A stretch of DNA of 32,169 bases from positions 69,363 through 101,531 of the forward strand of contig JAAVDF010000002.1 of assembly GCA_014801945.1 (NCBI GenBank), given 5' to 3'. A program made the translations under genes and the position numbers. Below the pieces are notes generated by a model, which saw only the letters and a list, made by a program, of their open reading frames with translations, searched no databases and was not told the origin of the DNA. Positions 7,639 to 16,221 of this stretch are shown piece after piece. The number at the start of each line of letters is the position of its first letter. Position 1 is the stretch's first letter. This DNA is from Bacteroides sp. Its GTDB lineage: Bacteria; Bacteroidota; Bacteroidia; Bacteroidales; Muribaculaceae.

Positions 7639-8786
7639 TGAGTGGAAATAAGTTTAGCCGAAGAGGATTCATTAAGACTCTTGGATTGACCATGGGTGCG
7701 ATGGCATTGGAACCTACCTATAATAAAATGCAGGCGGCTACCAAACTCGTTGAGCGGAAAGACGGCAAAACTATGTCCGGAAGCCTTCCTGTCCGTACTC
7801 TTGGTTCGGGTAAGGCTGCTTTCGATGTATCGGCTCTCGGATTCGGTGTGATGGGTATGACCTACAACCGTTCGCAACATCCGGACAAGAAACAGTGCAT
7901 CCGTCTTCTGCATGAGGCTATGGACAGAGGCATAACGCTTTTTGACACTGCAATCATCTATGGCCCGTTGACGAATGAGATTCTTGCTGGTGAAGCCTTG
8001 TCTGAGTTTCGCGGGAAAATCAATGTCACCACAAAATTCGGCCATGAGGTTATCAATGGAAAAGGCACGGGACGTCAGGACAGTAGTCCTGCAACGATTC
8101 GTCGTTACTGTGAAGATTCCCTGCGTCGATTGAATACAGATTGCATACCAATGTTCTATCAGCATAGGTTTGACCCCAATACACCGATAGAGGATGTGGC
8201 CGGGACAATCAGTGATCTAATGAAAGAAGGGAAGGTGCTTCATTGGGGTATGTGTGAGGTCAGTCCCGAAACAATCCGTAAAGCTCATGCGGAATGTCCG
8301 CTTACCGCTATCCAAAGCGAATATCACCTGATGCATAGGCTCGTTGAGGAGAACGGTGTGCTTGATGTATGCAAGGATCTCGGTATCGGATTTGTGCCTT
8401 ATAGTCCGCTCAACCGTGGTTTCCTTGGCGGTTGCATAAATGAATACACCGTATTCGACAGCAATAACGATAACCGGCACACACTTCCACGGTTTCAGCC
8501 TGAGGCGATGAGGGCGAACACAAGAATAGTAAACGTGTTGCAGAACTTCGGACGTGAACGTGGCATGACCTCCTCGCAGGTTGCTCTTGGCTGGCTACTG
8601 CAGAAAGAACCGTTCATAGTTCCGATACCCGGTACGACAAAGCTATCGCATCTGGAGGAAAACCTCAGGACATTGGATTTCGAAGTGTCGCCCGAAGAAT
8701 GGAAAGAATTAGAACTCGCAGTAGCACAAATACCTGTAGTAGGGGATCGCTACAATGCAGAACAACAAAAGCAAGTAGGATTTTAG
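7638..8786 (+). CDS. Aldo/keto reductase with Tat signal peptide
   Basis: A 382-residue protein. Residues 5-15 (KFSRRGFIKTL) followed by a hydrophobic stretch form a twin-arginine signal, predicting export of the folded, NADP(H)-loaded enzyme. The AKR barrel begins near residue 50 (LPVRTLGSG.. VSALGFGVMGM). The catalytic tetrad is intact: D103 and Y108 in LFDTAIIYG, K133 in VTTKFG, H176 in FYQHRFD. FVPYSPLNRGFLGG and the C-terminal PIPGTTKLSHLEENL cofactor-binding region are also typical. It should reduce a carbonyl on a small molecule in the cell envelope or, if export fails, in the cytoplasm. It is the second gene of the operon, followed after 18 bases by the flavodoxin gene. Confidence 0.92.
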   Translation: MSGNKFSRRGFIKTLGLTMGAMALEPTYNKMQAATKLVERKDGKTMSGSLPVRTLGSGKAAFDVSALGFGVMGMTYNRSQHPDKKQCIRLLHEAMDRGITLFDTAIIYGPLTNEILAGEALSEFRGKINVTTKFGHEVINGKGTGRQDSSPATIRRYCEDSLRRLNTDCIPMFYQHRFDPNTPIEDVAGTISDLMKEGKVLHWGMCEVSPETIRKAHAECPLTAIQSEYHLMHRLVEENGVLDVCKDLGIGFVPYSPLNRGFLGGCINEYTVFDSNNDNRHTLPRFQPEAMRANTRIVNVLQNFGRERGMTSSQVALGWLLQKEPFIVPIPGTTKLSHLEENLRTLDFEVSPEEWKELELAVAQIPVVGDRYNAEQQKQVGF

Positions 8787-8804
8787 AAAAAAACGCAAGC
8801 AGAT

Positions 8805-9527
8805 ATGAAAAGAATCGTTTTTATTTTAGTAATGATGATTGGTTGCTTGTCAATCAATGCGAAAACACTGATAATATATTACAGCTACACCAATAATGTC
8901 GAGAAGATAGTCAACGAACTCAACCGGCAGATAGAAGCGGAAGTAGTAGAAATAGAACCAACGGAGAAAGGTCTTGACTATGCGGCCAACAACTACACGA
9001 TAGGAAGTGCACAGATCGGAGCTATAAAGAATAATCCCGCCGACAGTTCCTCATATCCTACAATTGACCCTGTGAATGTAAATCTCGATGAATACGACAC
9101 CATAATCATAGCTGCGCCTCTGTGGTGGAGTCAGATGGCAGCTCCATTACAAACCTATCTTTTTCACAACGGTAAGAAAATGGCAGGAAAGAATATAGGA
9201 TTGATTGTATCGAGTGCAAGTAGCGGTATAAGCGGAGTTGAAGCTGATATGAAACGCCTTATCCCTGATGGAAATTTCCTGAGTCCCAGTCTCTGGATTC
9301 GTAGTTCCCAGACCTCAAATGCCTCATCCATGCTTGAAAACTGGCTGAGGGAAATTGACTATGAGAAGTTGACCTCCGGAATTGATCGCGTAAGCAACGA
9401 TGTAGCAGCACATTTCACAGTATATACCTTATCAGGAAGACAGCTCATGTATAAATCCAAATCCATTGACTCACTGCTCGATGGAATATATATAATAAAT
9501 GGAAATAAAACTTACATATCACGATGA
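8805..9527 (+). CDS. Exported flavodoxin-like protein with a T9SS-type C-terminal tail
   Basis: The 240-residue product has a signal peptide (MKRIVFILVMMIGCLSINA). A flavodoxin fold follows: an FMN phosphate loop region LIIYYSYTNNVEKIV (about 22-36), YDTIIIAAPLWWSQMAAPLQTYL (about 98-120) and IGLIVSSASSGISG (about 130-145), ending near residue 185. A linker then leads to about 37 residues, from AHFTVYTLSGRQLM to LLDGIYIINGNKTY. This pattern of a V-Y-x-L-x-G-R strand, a D-G-I-Y-I-I-N-G hairpin and a final basic strand is that of type A T9SS sorting domains. A flavodoxin acting outside the cytoplasm needs an electron source there, so the function is open. Its stop overlaps the next start by four bases (ATGA). 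Confidence 0.85.
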   Translation: MKRIVFILVMMIGCLSINAKTLIIYYSYTNNVEKIVNELNRQIEAEVVEIEPTEKGLDYAANNYTIGSAQIGAIKNNPADSSSYPTIDPVNVNLDEYDTIIIAAPLWWSQMAAPLQTYLFHNGKKMAGKNIGLIVSSASSGISGVEADMKRLIPDGNFLSPSLWIRSSQTSNASSMLENWLREIDYEKLTSGIDRVSNDVAAHFTVYTLSGRQLMYKSKSIDSLLDGIYIINGNKTYISR

Positions 9528-10339
9528 AACGATTAATGATAATGCTAATGAGCATAACCTTCATTTTCAACCTTATGGCACAGACAAAAATAGTTCAGAC
9601 TGCCGGACGCGATGCGCTCGGCGAGTTTGCTCCCGAATTTGCCCGTCTCAATGACGACATACTCTTTGGAGAGGTATGGAGTAGAAACGATCTTCTTTCC
9701 CTGCGCGACCGCAGCATGGTCACGATAACTTCCCTTATTTCACAGGGTATCACCGACAGTTCGCTCACCTATCATCTTCAGGAGGCAAAGAAAAACGGTA
9801 TCACCCGAATAGAGGCGGCTGAGATAATTACCCATATCGCATTTTATGCAGGTTGGCCCAAAGCATGGGCAGCCTTCCGTCTTGCCAAAGATGTATGGAA
9901 CGATGATATCAAAGGCGATGATGCGAAAGCTGCTTTTCAACGTCAGATGATATTTCCGATTGGAGAGCCAAACACCGCATACGAGAAATATTTCATCGGC
10001 AACAGCTATCTTGCTCAGATTTCAGACTCCCAGATCCCGTTCGCGAATGTCACCTTTGAACCCGGATGCCGCAACAACTGGCATATCCACAAGGCAGAAA
10101 ATGGGGGAGGGCAGATGCTTGTTGGTGTTGCTGGTCGTGGCTGGTATCAGGAGGAAGGGAAATCGGCAGTAGAGATTCTACCCGGTACAGTGATTCATAT
10201 TCCGGCCAATGTCAAGCATTGGCATGGAGCCGCCAAAGATTCATGGTTCGCGCACTTGGCATTCGCTGTTCCCGGAGAAGAGTCCGAAAACGTATGGCTC
10301 GAACCGGTGACTGACGAGCAGTATCTTTCAATTGAGTAA
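9524..10339 (+). CDS. Exported carboxymuconolactone decarboxylase-cupin fusion protein
   Basis: A 271-residue protein with a signal peptide (about residues 1-19, cleaved after LMAQ). The first domain (about 30-135) is of the carboxymuconolactone decarboxylase type, with RDRSMVTITSLISQG and the EIITHIAFYAGWP motif (H104, Y108, G110). It lacks the CxxC of AhpD peroxidase relatives. The second domain (about 165-255) is a cupin with metal-ligand candidates H187 and H189 (WHIHK) and H232 (KHWHG). Fusions of this kind occur in bacterial redox and quinone or small-carbonyl detoxification gene sets, usually cytoplasmic; the exported form fits its neighbours. Reaction and substrate are unknown. It is the last gene of the operon. 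Confidence 0.88.
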   Translation: MKRLMIMLMSITFIFNLMAQTKIVQTAGRDALGEFAPEFARLNDDILFGEVWSRNDLLSLRDRSMVTITSLISQGITDSSLTYHLQEAKKNGITRIEAAEIITHIAFYAGWPKAWAAFRLAKDVWNDDIKGDDAKAAFQRQMIFPIGEPNTAYEKYFIGNSYLAQISDSQIPFANVTFEPGCRNNWHIHKAENGGGQMLVGVAGRGWYQEEGKSAVEILPGTVIHIPANVKHWHGAAKDSWFAHLAFAVPGEESENVWLEPVTDEQYLSIE

Positions 10340-10342
10340 ACG

Positions 10343-10425
10343 AGATATGGCTGTGTCAGAATGAATAAATTCCGGGTTGATGCTGTGTCAAAATCAAATC
10401 GGTTGATTTTGACACAGCCATATCT
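10343..10425. repeat. Palindromic repeat element with nested hairpin (possible MITE-like remnant or terminator)
   Basis: AGATATGGCTGTGTCA (10343-10358) is repeated perfectly inverted as TGACACAGCCATATCT (10410-10425). Inside, GCTGTGTCAAAATCAA (10382-10397) and TTGATTTTGACACAGC (10403-10418) form a second perfect 16-bp hairpin with a 5-base loop. The same 3' arm can therefore pair with either of two 5' arms. The repeated GGCTGTGTCA resembles the inverted ends of insertion sequences, but only about 70 bases lie between them and there is no transposase. It sits four bases after a stop codon and could also terminate the redox operon, although a proper T run is missing. Confidence 0.75.
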
Positions 10426-10664
10426 TTATTTCAAGGATGCGAACACGCCTTTGGGACATGTACGGATACATTTATTCGTTAATGGATGTCGTTCAATGAA
10501 TTTAAACTCACCGTTGTTTTTCAGTGCGCTCTACGAGCTGCATGAATGAAGTTAGTACGTTTTTCTGTTATTGACCATCAGTCCGCGTGTTGTTGACATT
10601 GGATCTTTCACTACTGCACGGTGTGAGGCCTGATTTATGCGGATAAGCAGTCAGTGAGTGGAAA
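10426..10664. other. Non-coding or remnant DNA between the repeat element and the GH43 promoter
   Basis: No convincing gene. Two short open stretches compete: a + strand frame of 62 codons from ATG 10361 running through the palindrome, and a minus-strand stretch of 34 codons ending at TAA 10428-10426 (complement), without a start codon. Neither matches anything I recognise. The run next to a palindrome suggests decayed repeat or mobile DNA. Confidence 0.35.
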
Positions 10665-10670
10665 ATAGAG

Positions 10671-10730
10671 AATTTTGCAAAATTATGGCGGTATTGTGGC
10701 ATTTGATGTAGTTGAGGAATGATATTTTTG
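10671..10730 (+). promoter_or_regulatory. Promoter of the upstream GH43 gene with a candidate HTCS half-site
   Basis: TATTTTTG at 10723-10730 is the -7 element; TTTG at 10702-10705 lies 17 bases upstream, slightly short for a -33. TGGCGGTATTGTG (10686-10698) agrees at 10 of 13 positions with the repeat TGGCAGGATTGTT upstream of the first susC gene. Both copies are separated from their -7 element by exactly 24 bases. A perfect 14-bp palindrome AATTTTGCAAAATT (10671-10684) lies just upstream. This supports shared control by the HTCS; it is an inference. Confidence 0.5.
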
Positions 10731-10758
10731 CAGCAGTTAAACTTCGCTTCTATTTGAT

Positions 10759-11823
10759 ATGAAACTGTTCTACTATTTAATTGGGATCTTTATGTTTACC
10801 GGTTACATTACGGTCAATGCAGAGAATGTAACACCATTATATGAGAATCCTGTGTGGCCAATGCCCACTGCTGATCCGGCGGTAATCCGTGCTGATGACG
10901 GGGCTTTTTATGTTTATGCCACTCAGGGAATAGATGCAGATAGTATAATGTGTAATATACAGGTGCTCCGTTCGTATGATTTAATTAACTGGACACATCT
11001 CGGAGATGCATTGCCCAAGAAACCTAAATGGGCTCACTCAACTCAGAATTTCTGGGCACCTCATGTTACTCGTCATAAAAATAAGTATTATATGTATTAT
11101 TCAGCTGAGCCGGATGCTGAAGTCAAGACAGGAACTGATTTGGGACTCTGTCTCGCAGTGGCTGTCTCCGATAACCCCGTAGGTCCGTTTATTGATTCGG
11201 GTTCACCCTTGATTTCCGGTGATGGTTTTGATAATATAGATCCGATGGTATTCAATGATCCGGTGAGCGGGAAAAATTTCCTTTATTGGGGATCGGGATT
11301 CAAACCTTTAAAAGTTAAAGAGCTTGCCGATGACATGATCAGTTTTAAAGACGACACTCCGGGGATTGAACTCATCAAGGCTTTCGGGCCGGGTTACGGA
11401 TTCCTTGTTGAAGGATCATGGGTGATTTACCGCGACGGTTATTATTATCTGTTTTATTCAGGTGACAATTGTTGCGGTGAGCGTGCCCACTATGCAGTGA
11501 TGGTGGCGCGATCCAAGAATCCTACAGGTCCGTTTGAAGTCTATCGTGATGGCCGTGATGACGGCTGTCCGATTCTGGCCGAGGGTGCCAGATGGATGGC
11601 ATGCGGACATAACTCCATCATTACCGATGACGATGGTCGGGATTGGATTATGTATCATGCGATAGATCGGTCCGATCGTGTAATTCATAAATACAATAAG
11701 TCAGAAGATAAACGTGTGCTGATGATTGATCCGATAGAGTATCGTGACGGATGGCCGAGAGTAGTGGGTGATTATCCGTCGGAAACTGAAGGCTCAGCAC
11801 CGAGAGTAAATAGGTATAAGTAA
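10759..11823 (+). CDS. Glycoside hydrolase family 43 enzyme (arabinanase/arabinofuranosidase-like), secreted
   Basis: A 354-residue protein with an N-terminal signal peptide (about 1-21, ending VNA). The five-bladed propeller carries the three GH43 catalytic carboxylates: the base D39 in TADPAVIR, the pKa modulator D161 in NIDPMVF and the acid E218 in LVEGSWV. The histidine region MYHAID near the end and NFWAPHV near residue 100 are typical of GH43. Family members release or cut L-arabinofuranose, xylose or galactose units. The fold resembles the endo-arabinanase-like subfamilies, but the exact linkage cannot be read. It is monocistronic (own promoter, terminator at 11868), just upstream of the HTCS gene and probably part of the PUL. 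Confidence 0.9.
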   Translation: MKLFYYLIGIFMFTGYITVNAENVTPLYENPVWPMPTADPAVIRADDGAFYVYATQGIDADSIMCNIQVLRSYDLINWTHLGDALPKKPKWAHSTQNFWAPHVTRHKNKYYMYYSAEPDAEVKTGTDLGLCLAVAVSDNPVGPFIDSGSPLISGDGFDNIDPMVFNDPVSGKNFLYWGSGFKPLKVKELADDMISFKDDTPGIELIKAFGPGYGFLVEGSWVIYRDGYYYLFYSGDNCCGERAHYAVMVARSKNPTGPFEVYRDGRDDGCPILAEGARWMACGHNSIITDDDGRDWIMYHAIDRSDRVIHKYNKSEDKRVLMIDPIEYRDGWPRVVGDYPSETEGSAPRVNRYK

Positions 11824-11867
11824 TACGACTAAGCTATAGTTGACATTTGTGTTGGGCGGGGCGATTG

Positions 11868-11895
11868 AGCCTGTGACATTATTGTGTCACAGGCT
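11868..11895 (+). terminator. Rho-independent terminator after the GH43 gene
   Basis: AGCCTGTGACA (11868-11878) and TGTCACAGGCT (11885-11895) form a perfect 11-bp stem with a 6-base loop, followed by a T-rich stretch. Confidence 0.88.
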
Positions 11896-12082
11896 TTCAT
11901 TGTTTTATTGTTGTATAAATGACTGAATATTCTGTTAAATGAGAGTAATGTTCAGAGCTAAAGGCCTGTAGCTTGTGCGAGGATATTGTCACCAGTGAAT
12001 TGGCAGTGACAAAAATGTTGCCTTTGACAGAATCGTTGCAGTAAATGCGCAGTTTATGATAGGATGTAATCAAGTAAGATTT

Positions 12083-12090
12083 TAATTTTG
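12083..12090 (+). promoter_or_regulatory. -7 element of the HTCS gene
   Basis: TAATTTTG matches TAnnTTTG. No clear -33 TTTG is present. Transcription would start near 12097, about 14 bases before the ATG. In the 187 bases between the GH43 terminator and this element I see only a 7-bp dyad, TTGTCAC (11986-11992) with GTGACAA (12006-12012). Confidence 0.6.
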
Positions 12091-12110
12091 CATTAACATA
12101 AATTTGGTAT

Positions 12111-15100
12111 ATGAGTGCAAAATTTGAACGTGTGCTGAAGTTTCCAAATTTCTTCATTGTAATCCTGCTGATGCTTATGACAGGAGTAGAGATGAAGGGT
12201 ATGGACGACTATCAGTTTAGAATATACAGAGTGGAGGATGGATTGTCGCAAAATACAATATGGTGCTCTCTACAGGATCATAACGGTTTTGTGTGGTTCG
12301 GCACAAGGGATGGCCTGAACCGTTTTGACGGATGTCATTTCAGGGTCTTCAGAAACACCCCGGATGATAATACCAGCTTGGGCAATAACTTTGTCCGCGC
12401 ACTCTACGAAAAGGCTGATCATATTATCCTCGTTGGCACGGATAACGGTCTGTTTAAGTATGATCCTGATGAGGAGACATTTGCTAATGTAAGCATTCCG
12501 GGAACTGAAAATGACAGGCAGGTGGCGATCAATGCCATTACCGCTGACCGCGAAGGCCGGATATGGATAGGAACATTCGGGCAGGGAGTCTATGTCTATG
12601 ACAATGGTAAGTGGAGTAATTACCGTGCCACAGGTAAGGAGGGAGCTTTGAAGTCTGACCGCGTATGGAAACTCTATCTTGATTCATACGGGACAATCTG
12701 GGTCGGCACTCTTGGCGGCGGTCTCTGCCGTTATGATGCGTCGCGTCGTTGTTTCAAGTGTTTTAACTTCGATAGCGTCGGAATCGACAATGATATATAT
12801 GAGATATATGAGGATTCCTCACATCGTTTTTGGATCGGAACATGGGGGAGGGGACTGCTCAGTATGAATCGCCGTGATGAGACTTTCACCACTGAAATAT
12901 CTCAGGATGTATGCGAGGCCATAAGGGCTATTCACGAGACAGATCCGGGAGTCTTTCTGCTGGGTGGCAATTCGGGCCTGTTTCAGTATAATACAGTGAC
13001 CGGAAAGTGCAGCGAAATTCAGCTTTCAGGTGTAAATACACGTCTGCAGGTCAAAGATGCTGTCTATTCAATACTGTCTGATAGAGAAGGTGGATTATGG
13101 GTGGGCGGATATTTCGCCGGTGTAAACTATACTCATAGCCATGCGCGTAATTTCATTCACTACCGTCTGTCGGATATCGATCGTAGTCCTTCCAGTTCGG
13201 TGGCAGGTAAGATGATCGAGGATAAGAAACGCAATCTGTGGGTAGCCACCGAGGATAGGGGACTTGTCTATTTCGATAGATATAACCGTAATATGAAATT
13301 TATCAACGAGCCCAAACTCTCACATCATAATCTCCATGCATTGATGCTTGAAGGAGATCACCTGTGGGTTGGCAATCTCAGGGGTACGATAGATATTGTG
13401 AATGTGACAAATTGTAAGGTCGAAAGGACCGCGGATTACACCGACGGACTGGATGTCGGTCCTATATATACTATTTTCCGGACGCGCGACAACGATATAT
13501 ATGTTGGCGGAATCTTCGGACTGTTGAAATATGACAGGGCGTCACGGCGGTTCATCCGTGTTACAAAATTTCCCCCCACGGCCTTTGTCTATGACATAAT
13601 CGAGGATAATGAAGGCCTGATGTGGGTTGCCACCAACGGCAACGGTGTCTTTACGTTTGATACACGTTCGGGCAAATGGTACAATTATCTTCATAATCCG
13701 ACGGATCAAACCACGCTCATGTCCGACAAGATCATCAGCCTGTGTATGGATGATCGCGGGGTGATATGGGTCGGAACTGAAGGTGGCGGTCTCTCCCGAT
13801 TCAACCGCACGGATGAAACCTTCACCACATATATGGAAAAGGACGGACTTCCGAACAATGTGATTTATGGTATCGTGCCTGACCGCAGTGGCGCGTTGTG
13901 GCTGAGTTCTAACGCCGGACTCTCCTGCTTCTATCCTGACAACGATTCTATATGTGCCTATAAGTATGGAGACGGAATGTTCGGTTCGCAGTTCAACTAC
14001 AAATCCTCTCTTCGTCTGGGTGATGGTTCGCTCTGCTTTGGGGGTATAGATGGAATAAATATTTTCAATCCCGGCCATATCGATCGTAATACTTACGTAC
14101 CTCCGGTGATGATAACGCGCTATGACTGTACGCGTCACGATGGCACGCATGATGAAAATTCAGTGGCCGGTAAAGACGGAGGCACAAAACTTGATTTTTA
14201 CGATGTAGCGTCGGTGTCGTTTGACTTCGTGGCTCTCAGCTATATTGATCCGTCTAAAAACAGGTATGCCTTCAGGCTTAAAGGTGTGGATCATGATTGG
14301 GTCTATACGGATGATCCGCACAGCGCGATCTACAGGAATCTGTCGTCGGGCAAATACACATTCGAGGTGAGAGGCTCAAACAGTGACGGTATATGGAATC
14401 CCGACGTCACTTCGATTGACTTTGAGATCCATCCTCCGATTTACCGCAGCAATATGGCCTACGTGATCTATATTCTGCTGGGCTTAACGTTGATATATTG
14501 GACCTACACTGTTGTCAAGACCCGGCAGGAACGTCGGCGCATGCTCGCACAGATGAAATATGAGAATGAGAAACAGCATGAGTATTACGAGACTCAGTTG
14601 AGCTTCTTCACCAATATCGCCCATGAGATCCGCACTCCGCTCAGCCTGATCAATGCTCCGCTTGAGGACATAAAGGATATGTATCCGGATGATCGTGAGT
14701 TCAATGAGGCGGTGGATGTCATGCGAGACAATACGTCGCGTTTGATGACACTTGTCAATCAACTGCTTGATTTCCGTCAGATTCCTCACATGTCAACCCT
14801 GAGTTTCTCGGCAGTGGACATGAACGCTCTTATTGCGGGCATCCGCAGTCGCTTCGGCCTGCTTGCGCGCCGGCGCGGAGTGAATATCATGCTTGACCTG
14901 CCTGCGGAATCCCTTGTGGTTTACAGCGACAAGGAAGCGATCACCAAGATATTGAGCAATCTTATGTTTAACGCCGTAAAATATACGCGTGACACCATAA
15001 AGATCGGTCTAAAGGTGGCTGATTCGGGGCGCATTTTTGCAATTACCGTGACGGATAACGGTAAAGGCATCCCTGCAGGACAGAAAGAGAAAATATTTAC

Positions 15101-16202
15101 TCCGTTCTACACCACCGCTACTATGGAAAATCTTCCTGTGACCGGTTCCGGCTTGGGTCTTGCGATAGTCAGCAGACTTGTGGAATTGTTGAAAGGTAGG
15201 GTAGAGGTGACGGACAATGAGCCGTCGGGCTGTGTGTTTACCGTTGAATTGCCGCTCGGCGACAGCAGCATGGTGACGGATAGCAGTGAAAATGACAAGA
15301 CCTATGATGAACCGTCGGACGAAGAGGTCTCGACCGCCGGCGATACCGTAGGTATGCTGGTCGGTTCCGAGTCTGAAAAACCTACAGGTGCACTCAAAAC
15401 CATACTCGTGGTAGAAGACAATGCTGAACTGCGTGAATTTTTAGTGAAAAAGTTGCGGACGGAATATAATGTGATGTCGGCTGAGAACGGCAAAGTGGCA
15501 CTTGGCGTGCTTGATAATCAGGACGTCGATATGGTCATTACGGATGTGCTTATGCCTGAAATGGACGGCATGCAGCTTTGTGAGGTCATAAGGTCCAAGA
15601 ACAAATGGAATAACGTGAGCATCATACTCCTTACAGCCGTGTCAGGTGAGATGGTTCATATGAAGGGGCTTGATGTCGGTGCGGATGCCTATATGTCCAA
15701 GCCGTTCTCTATCGGACTGCTGCGCACGCAGATTCAGAACATATTTGCTTCGCGTTCGAGAATCCGTCAGGAATATATGGATAAGTCATGGTTACCCTAC
15801 AAGGAGTCCAAGGATGTCAATGCCAATGATGGTTTTGTGAAGGAAGTTGACCGGATTATCGAAGCGCATATCGCCGACAATGAATTTGACATAGATATGC
15901 TCGCCAATGAGCTGCACATGAGCCGAAGCGGTCTTCACCGTAAGATCCGCAGTGAAATCTCCATGACCCCCAATGACTATGTGCGTCTCTACAGACTGAA
16001 GAAGGCGGCCGAGTTACTGGCCTCCGGGCAGTATCAGGTCTCGACCGTGGGCTATATGGTAGGGTTCAACACACCGTCATATTTCAGCAAGTGTTTTCTT
16101 GCCCAGTTCGGCGTCAGCCCGAAGGATTTTCTGGCTAAAATCGTGGAAAAAGATCGCTCCCGCACCAAGAGGGCAGAGGGCTCTGAAACGAAATCGGAGT
16201 AG
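12111..16202 (+). CDS. Hybrid two-component system regulator (HTCS) of the PUL
   Basis: One 1363-residue polypeptide carries a whole signalling pathway. An N-terminal membrane segment or signal (about 12-30) is followed by a periplasmic sensor of two beta-propellers made of repeated Reg_prop units (e.g. GFVWFGTRDGLNRFDG, GRIWIGTFGQGVYVYD, GVIWVGTEGGGLSRFN) and a Y_Y_Y domain (about 700-775). Then come a transmembrane helix (about 782-803) and a histidine kinase (phospho-acceptor H838 in IAHEIRTPLSL, ATP-binding DNGKGIP and GSGLGLAIV). A receiver domain (phospho-acceptor D1145 in VITDVLMPEMDG) and an AraC-type DNA-binding domain (about 1243-1345) complete it. All catalytic motifs look intact. 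HTCS proteins bind an oligosaccharide in the periplasm and activate adjacent PUL genes, here most likely the susC operon and the upstream GH43 gene. Confidence 0.97.
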   Translation: MSAKFERVLKFPNFFIVILLMLMTGVEMKGMDDYQFRIYRVEDGLSQNTIWCSLQDHNGFVWFGTRDGLNRFDGCHFRVFRNTPDDNTSLGNNFVRALYEKADHIILVGTDNGLFKYDPDEETFANVSIPGTENDRQVAINAITADREGRIWIGTFGQGVYVYDNGKWSNYRATGKEGALKSDRVWKLYLDSYGTIWVGTLGGGLCRYDASRRCFKCFNFDSVGIDNDIYEIYEDSSHRFWIGTWGRGLLSMNRRDETFTTEISQDVCEAIRAIHETDPGVFLLGGNSGLFQYNTVTGKCSEIQLSGVNTRLQVKDAVYSILSDREGGLWVGGYFAGVNYTHSHARNFIHYRLSDIDRSPSSSVAGKMIEDKKRNLWVATEDRGLVYFDRYNRNMKFINEPKLSHHNLHALMLEGDHLWVGNLRGTIDIVNVTNCKVERTADYTDGLDVGPIYTIFRTRDNDIYVGGIFGLLKYDRASRRFIRVTKFPPTAFVYDIIEDNEGLMWVATNGNGVFTFDTRSGKWYNYLHNPTDQTTLMSDKIISLCMDDRGVIWVGTEGGGLSRFNRTDETFTTYMEKDGLPNNVIYGIVPDRSGALWLSSNAGLSCFYPDNDSICAYKYGDGMFGSQFNYKSSLRLGDGSLCFGGIDGINIFNPGHIDRNTYVPPVMITRYDCTRHDGTHDENSVAGKDGGTKLDFYDVASVSFDFVALSYIDPSKNRYAFRLKGVDHDWVYTDDPHSAIYRNLSSGKYTFEVRGSNSDGIWNPDVTSIDFEIHPPIYRSNMAYVIYILLGLTLIYWTYTVVKTRQERRRMLAQMKYENEKQHEYYETQLSFFTNIAHEIRTPLSLINAPLEDIKDMYPDDREFNEAVDVMRDNTSRLMTLVNQLLDFRQIPHMSTLSFSAVDMNALIAGIRSRFGLLARRRGVNIMLDLPAESLVVYSDKEAITKILSNLMFNAVKYTRDTIKIGLKVADSGRIFAITVTDNGKGIPAGQKEKIFTPFYTTATMENLPVTGSGLGLAIVSRLVELLKGRVEVTDNEPSGCVFTVELPLGDSSMVTDSSENDKTYDEPSDEEVSTAGDTVGMLVGSESEKPTGALKTILVVEDNAELREFLVKKLRTEYNVMSAENGKVALGVLDNQDVDMVITDVLMPEMDGMQLCEVIRSKNKWNNVSIILLTAVSGEMVHMKGLDVGADAYMSKPFSIGLLRTQIQNIFASRSRIRQEYMDKSWLPYKESKDVNANDGFVKEVDRIIEAHIADNEFDIDMLANELHMSRSGLHRKIRSEISMTPNDYVRLYRLKKAAELLASGQYQVSTVGYMVGFNTPSYFSKCFLAQFGVSPKDFLAKIVEKDRSRTKRAEGSETKSE

Positions 16203-16221
16203 AGTACCTTTAAAATGCCAC

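Noticed and set aside
10343-10425. Intact insertion sequence
   Set aside because: The terminal-repeat-like sequences enclose only about 70 bases and there is no transposase gene nearby.
10361-10549. A 62-codon + strand frame through the palindromic element
   Set aside because: It begins inside the inverted repeat and a competing minus-strand stretch covers the same DNA; neither has a start signal or known relatives I can name. Treated as remnant DNA.
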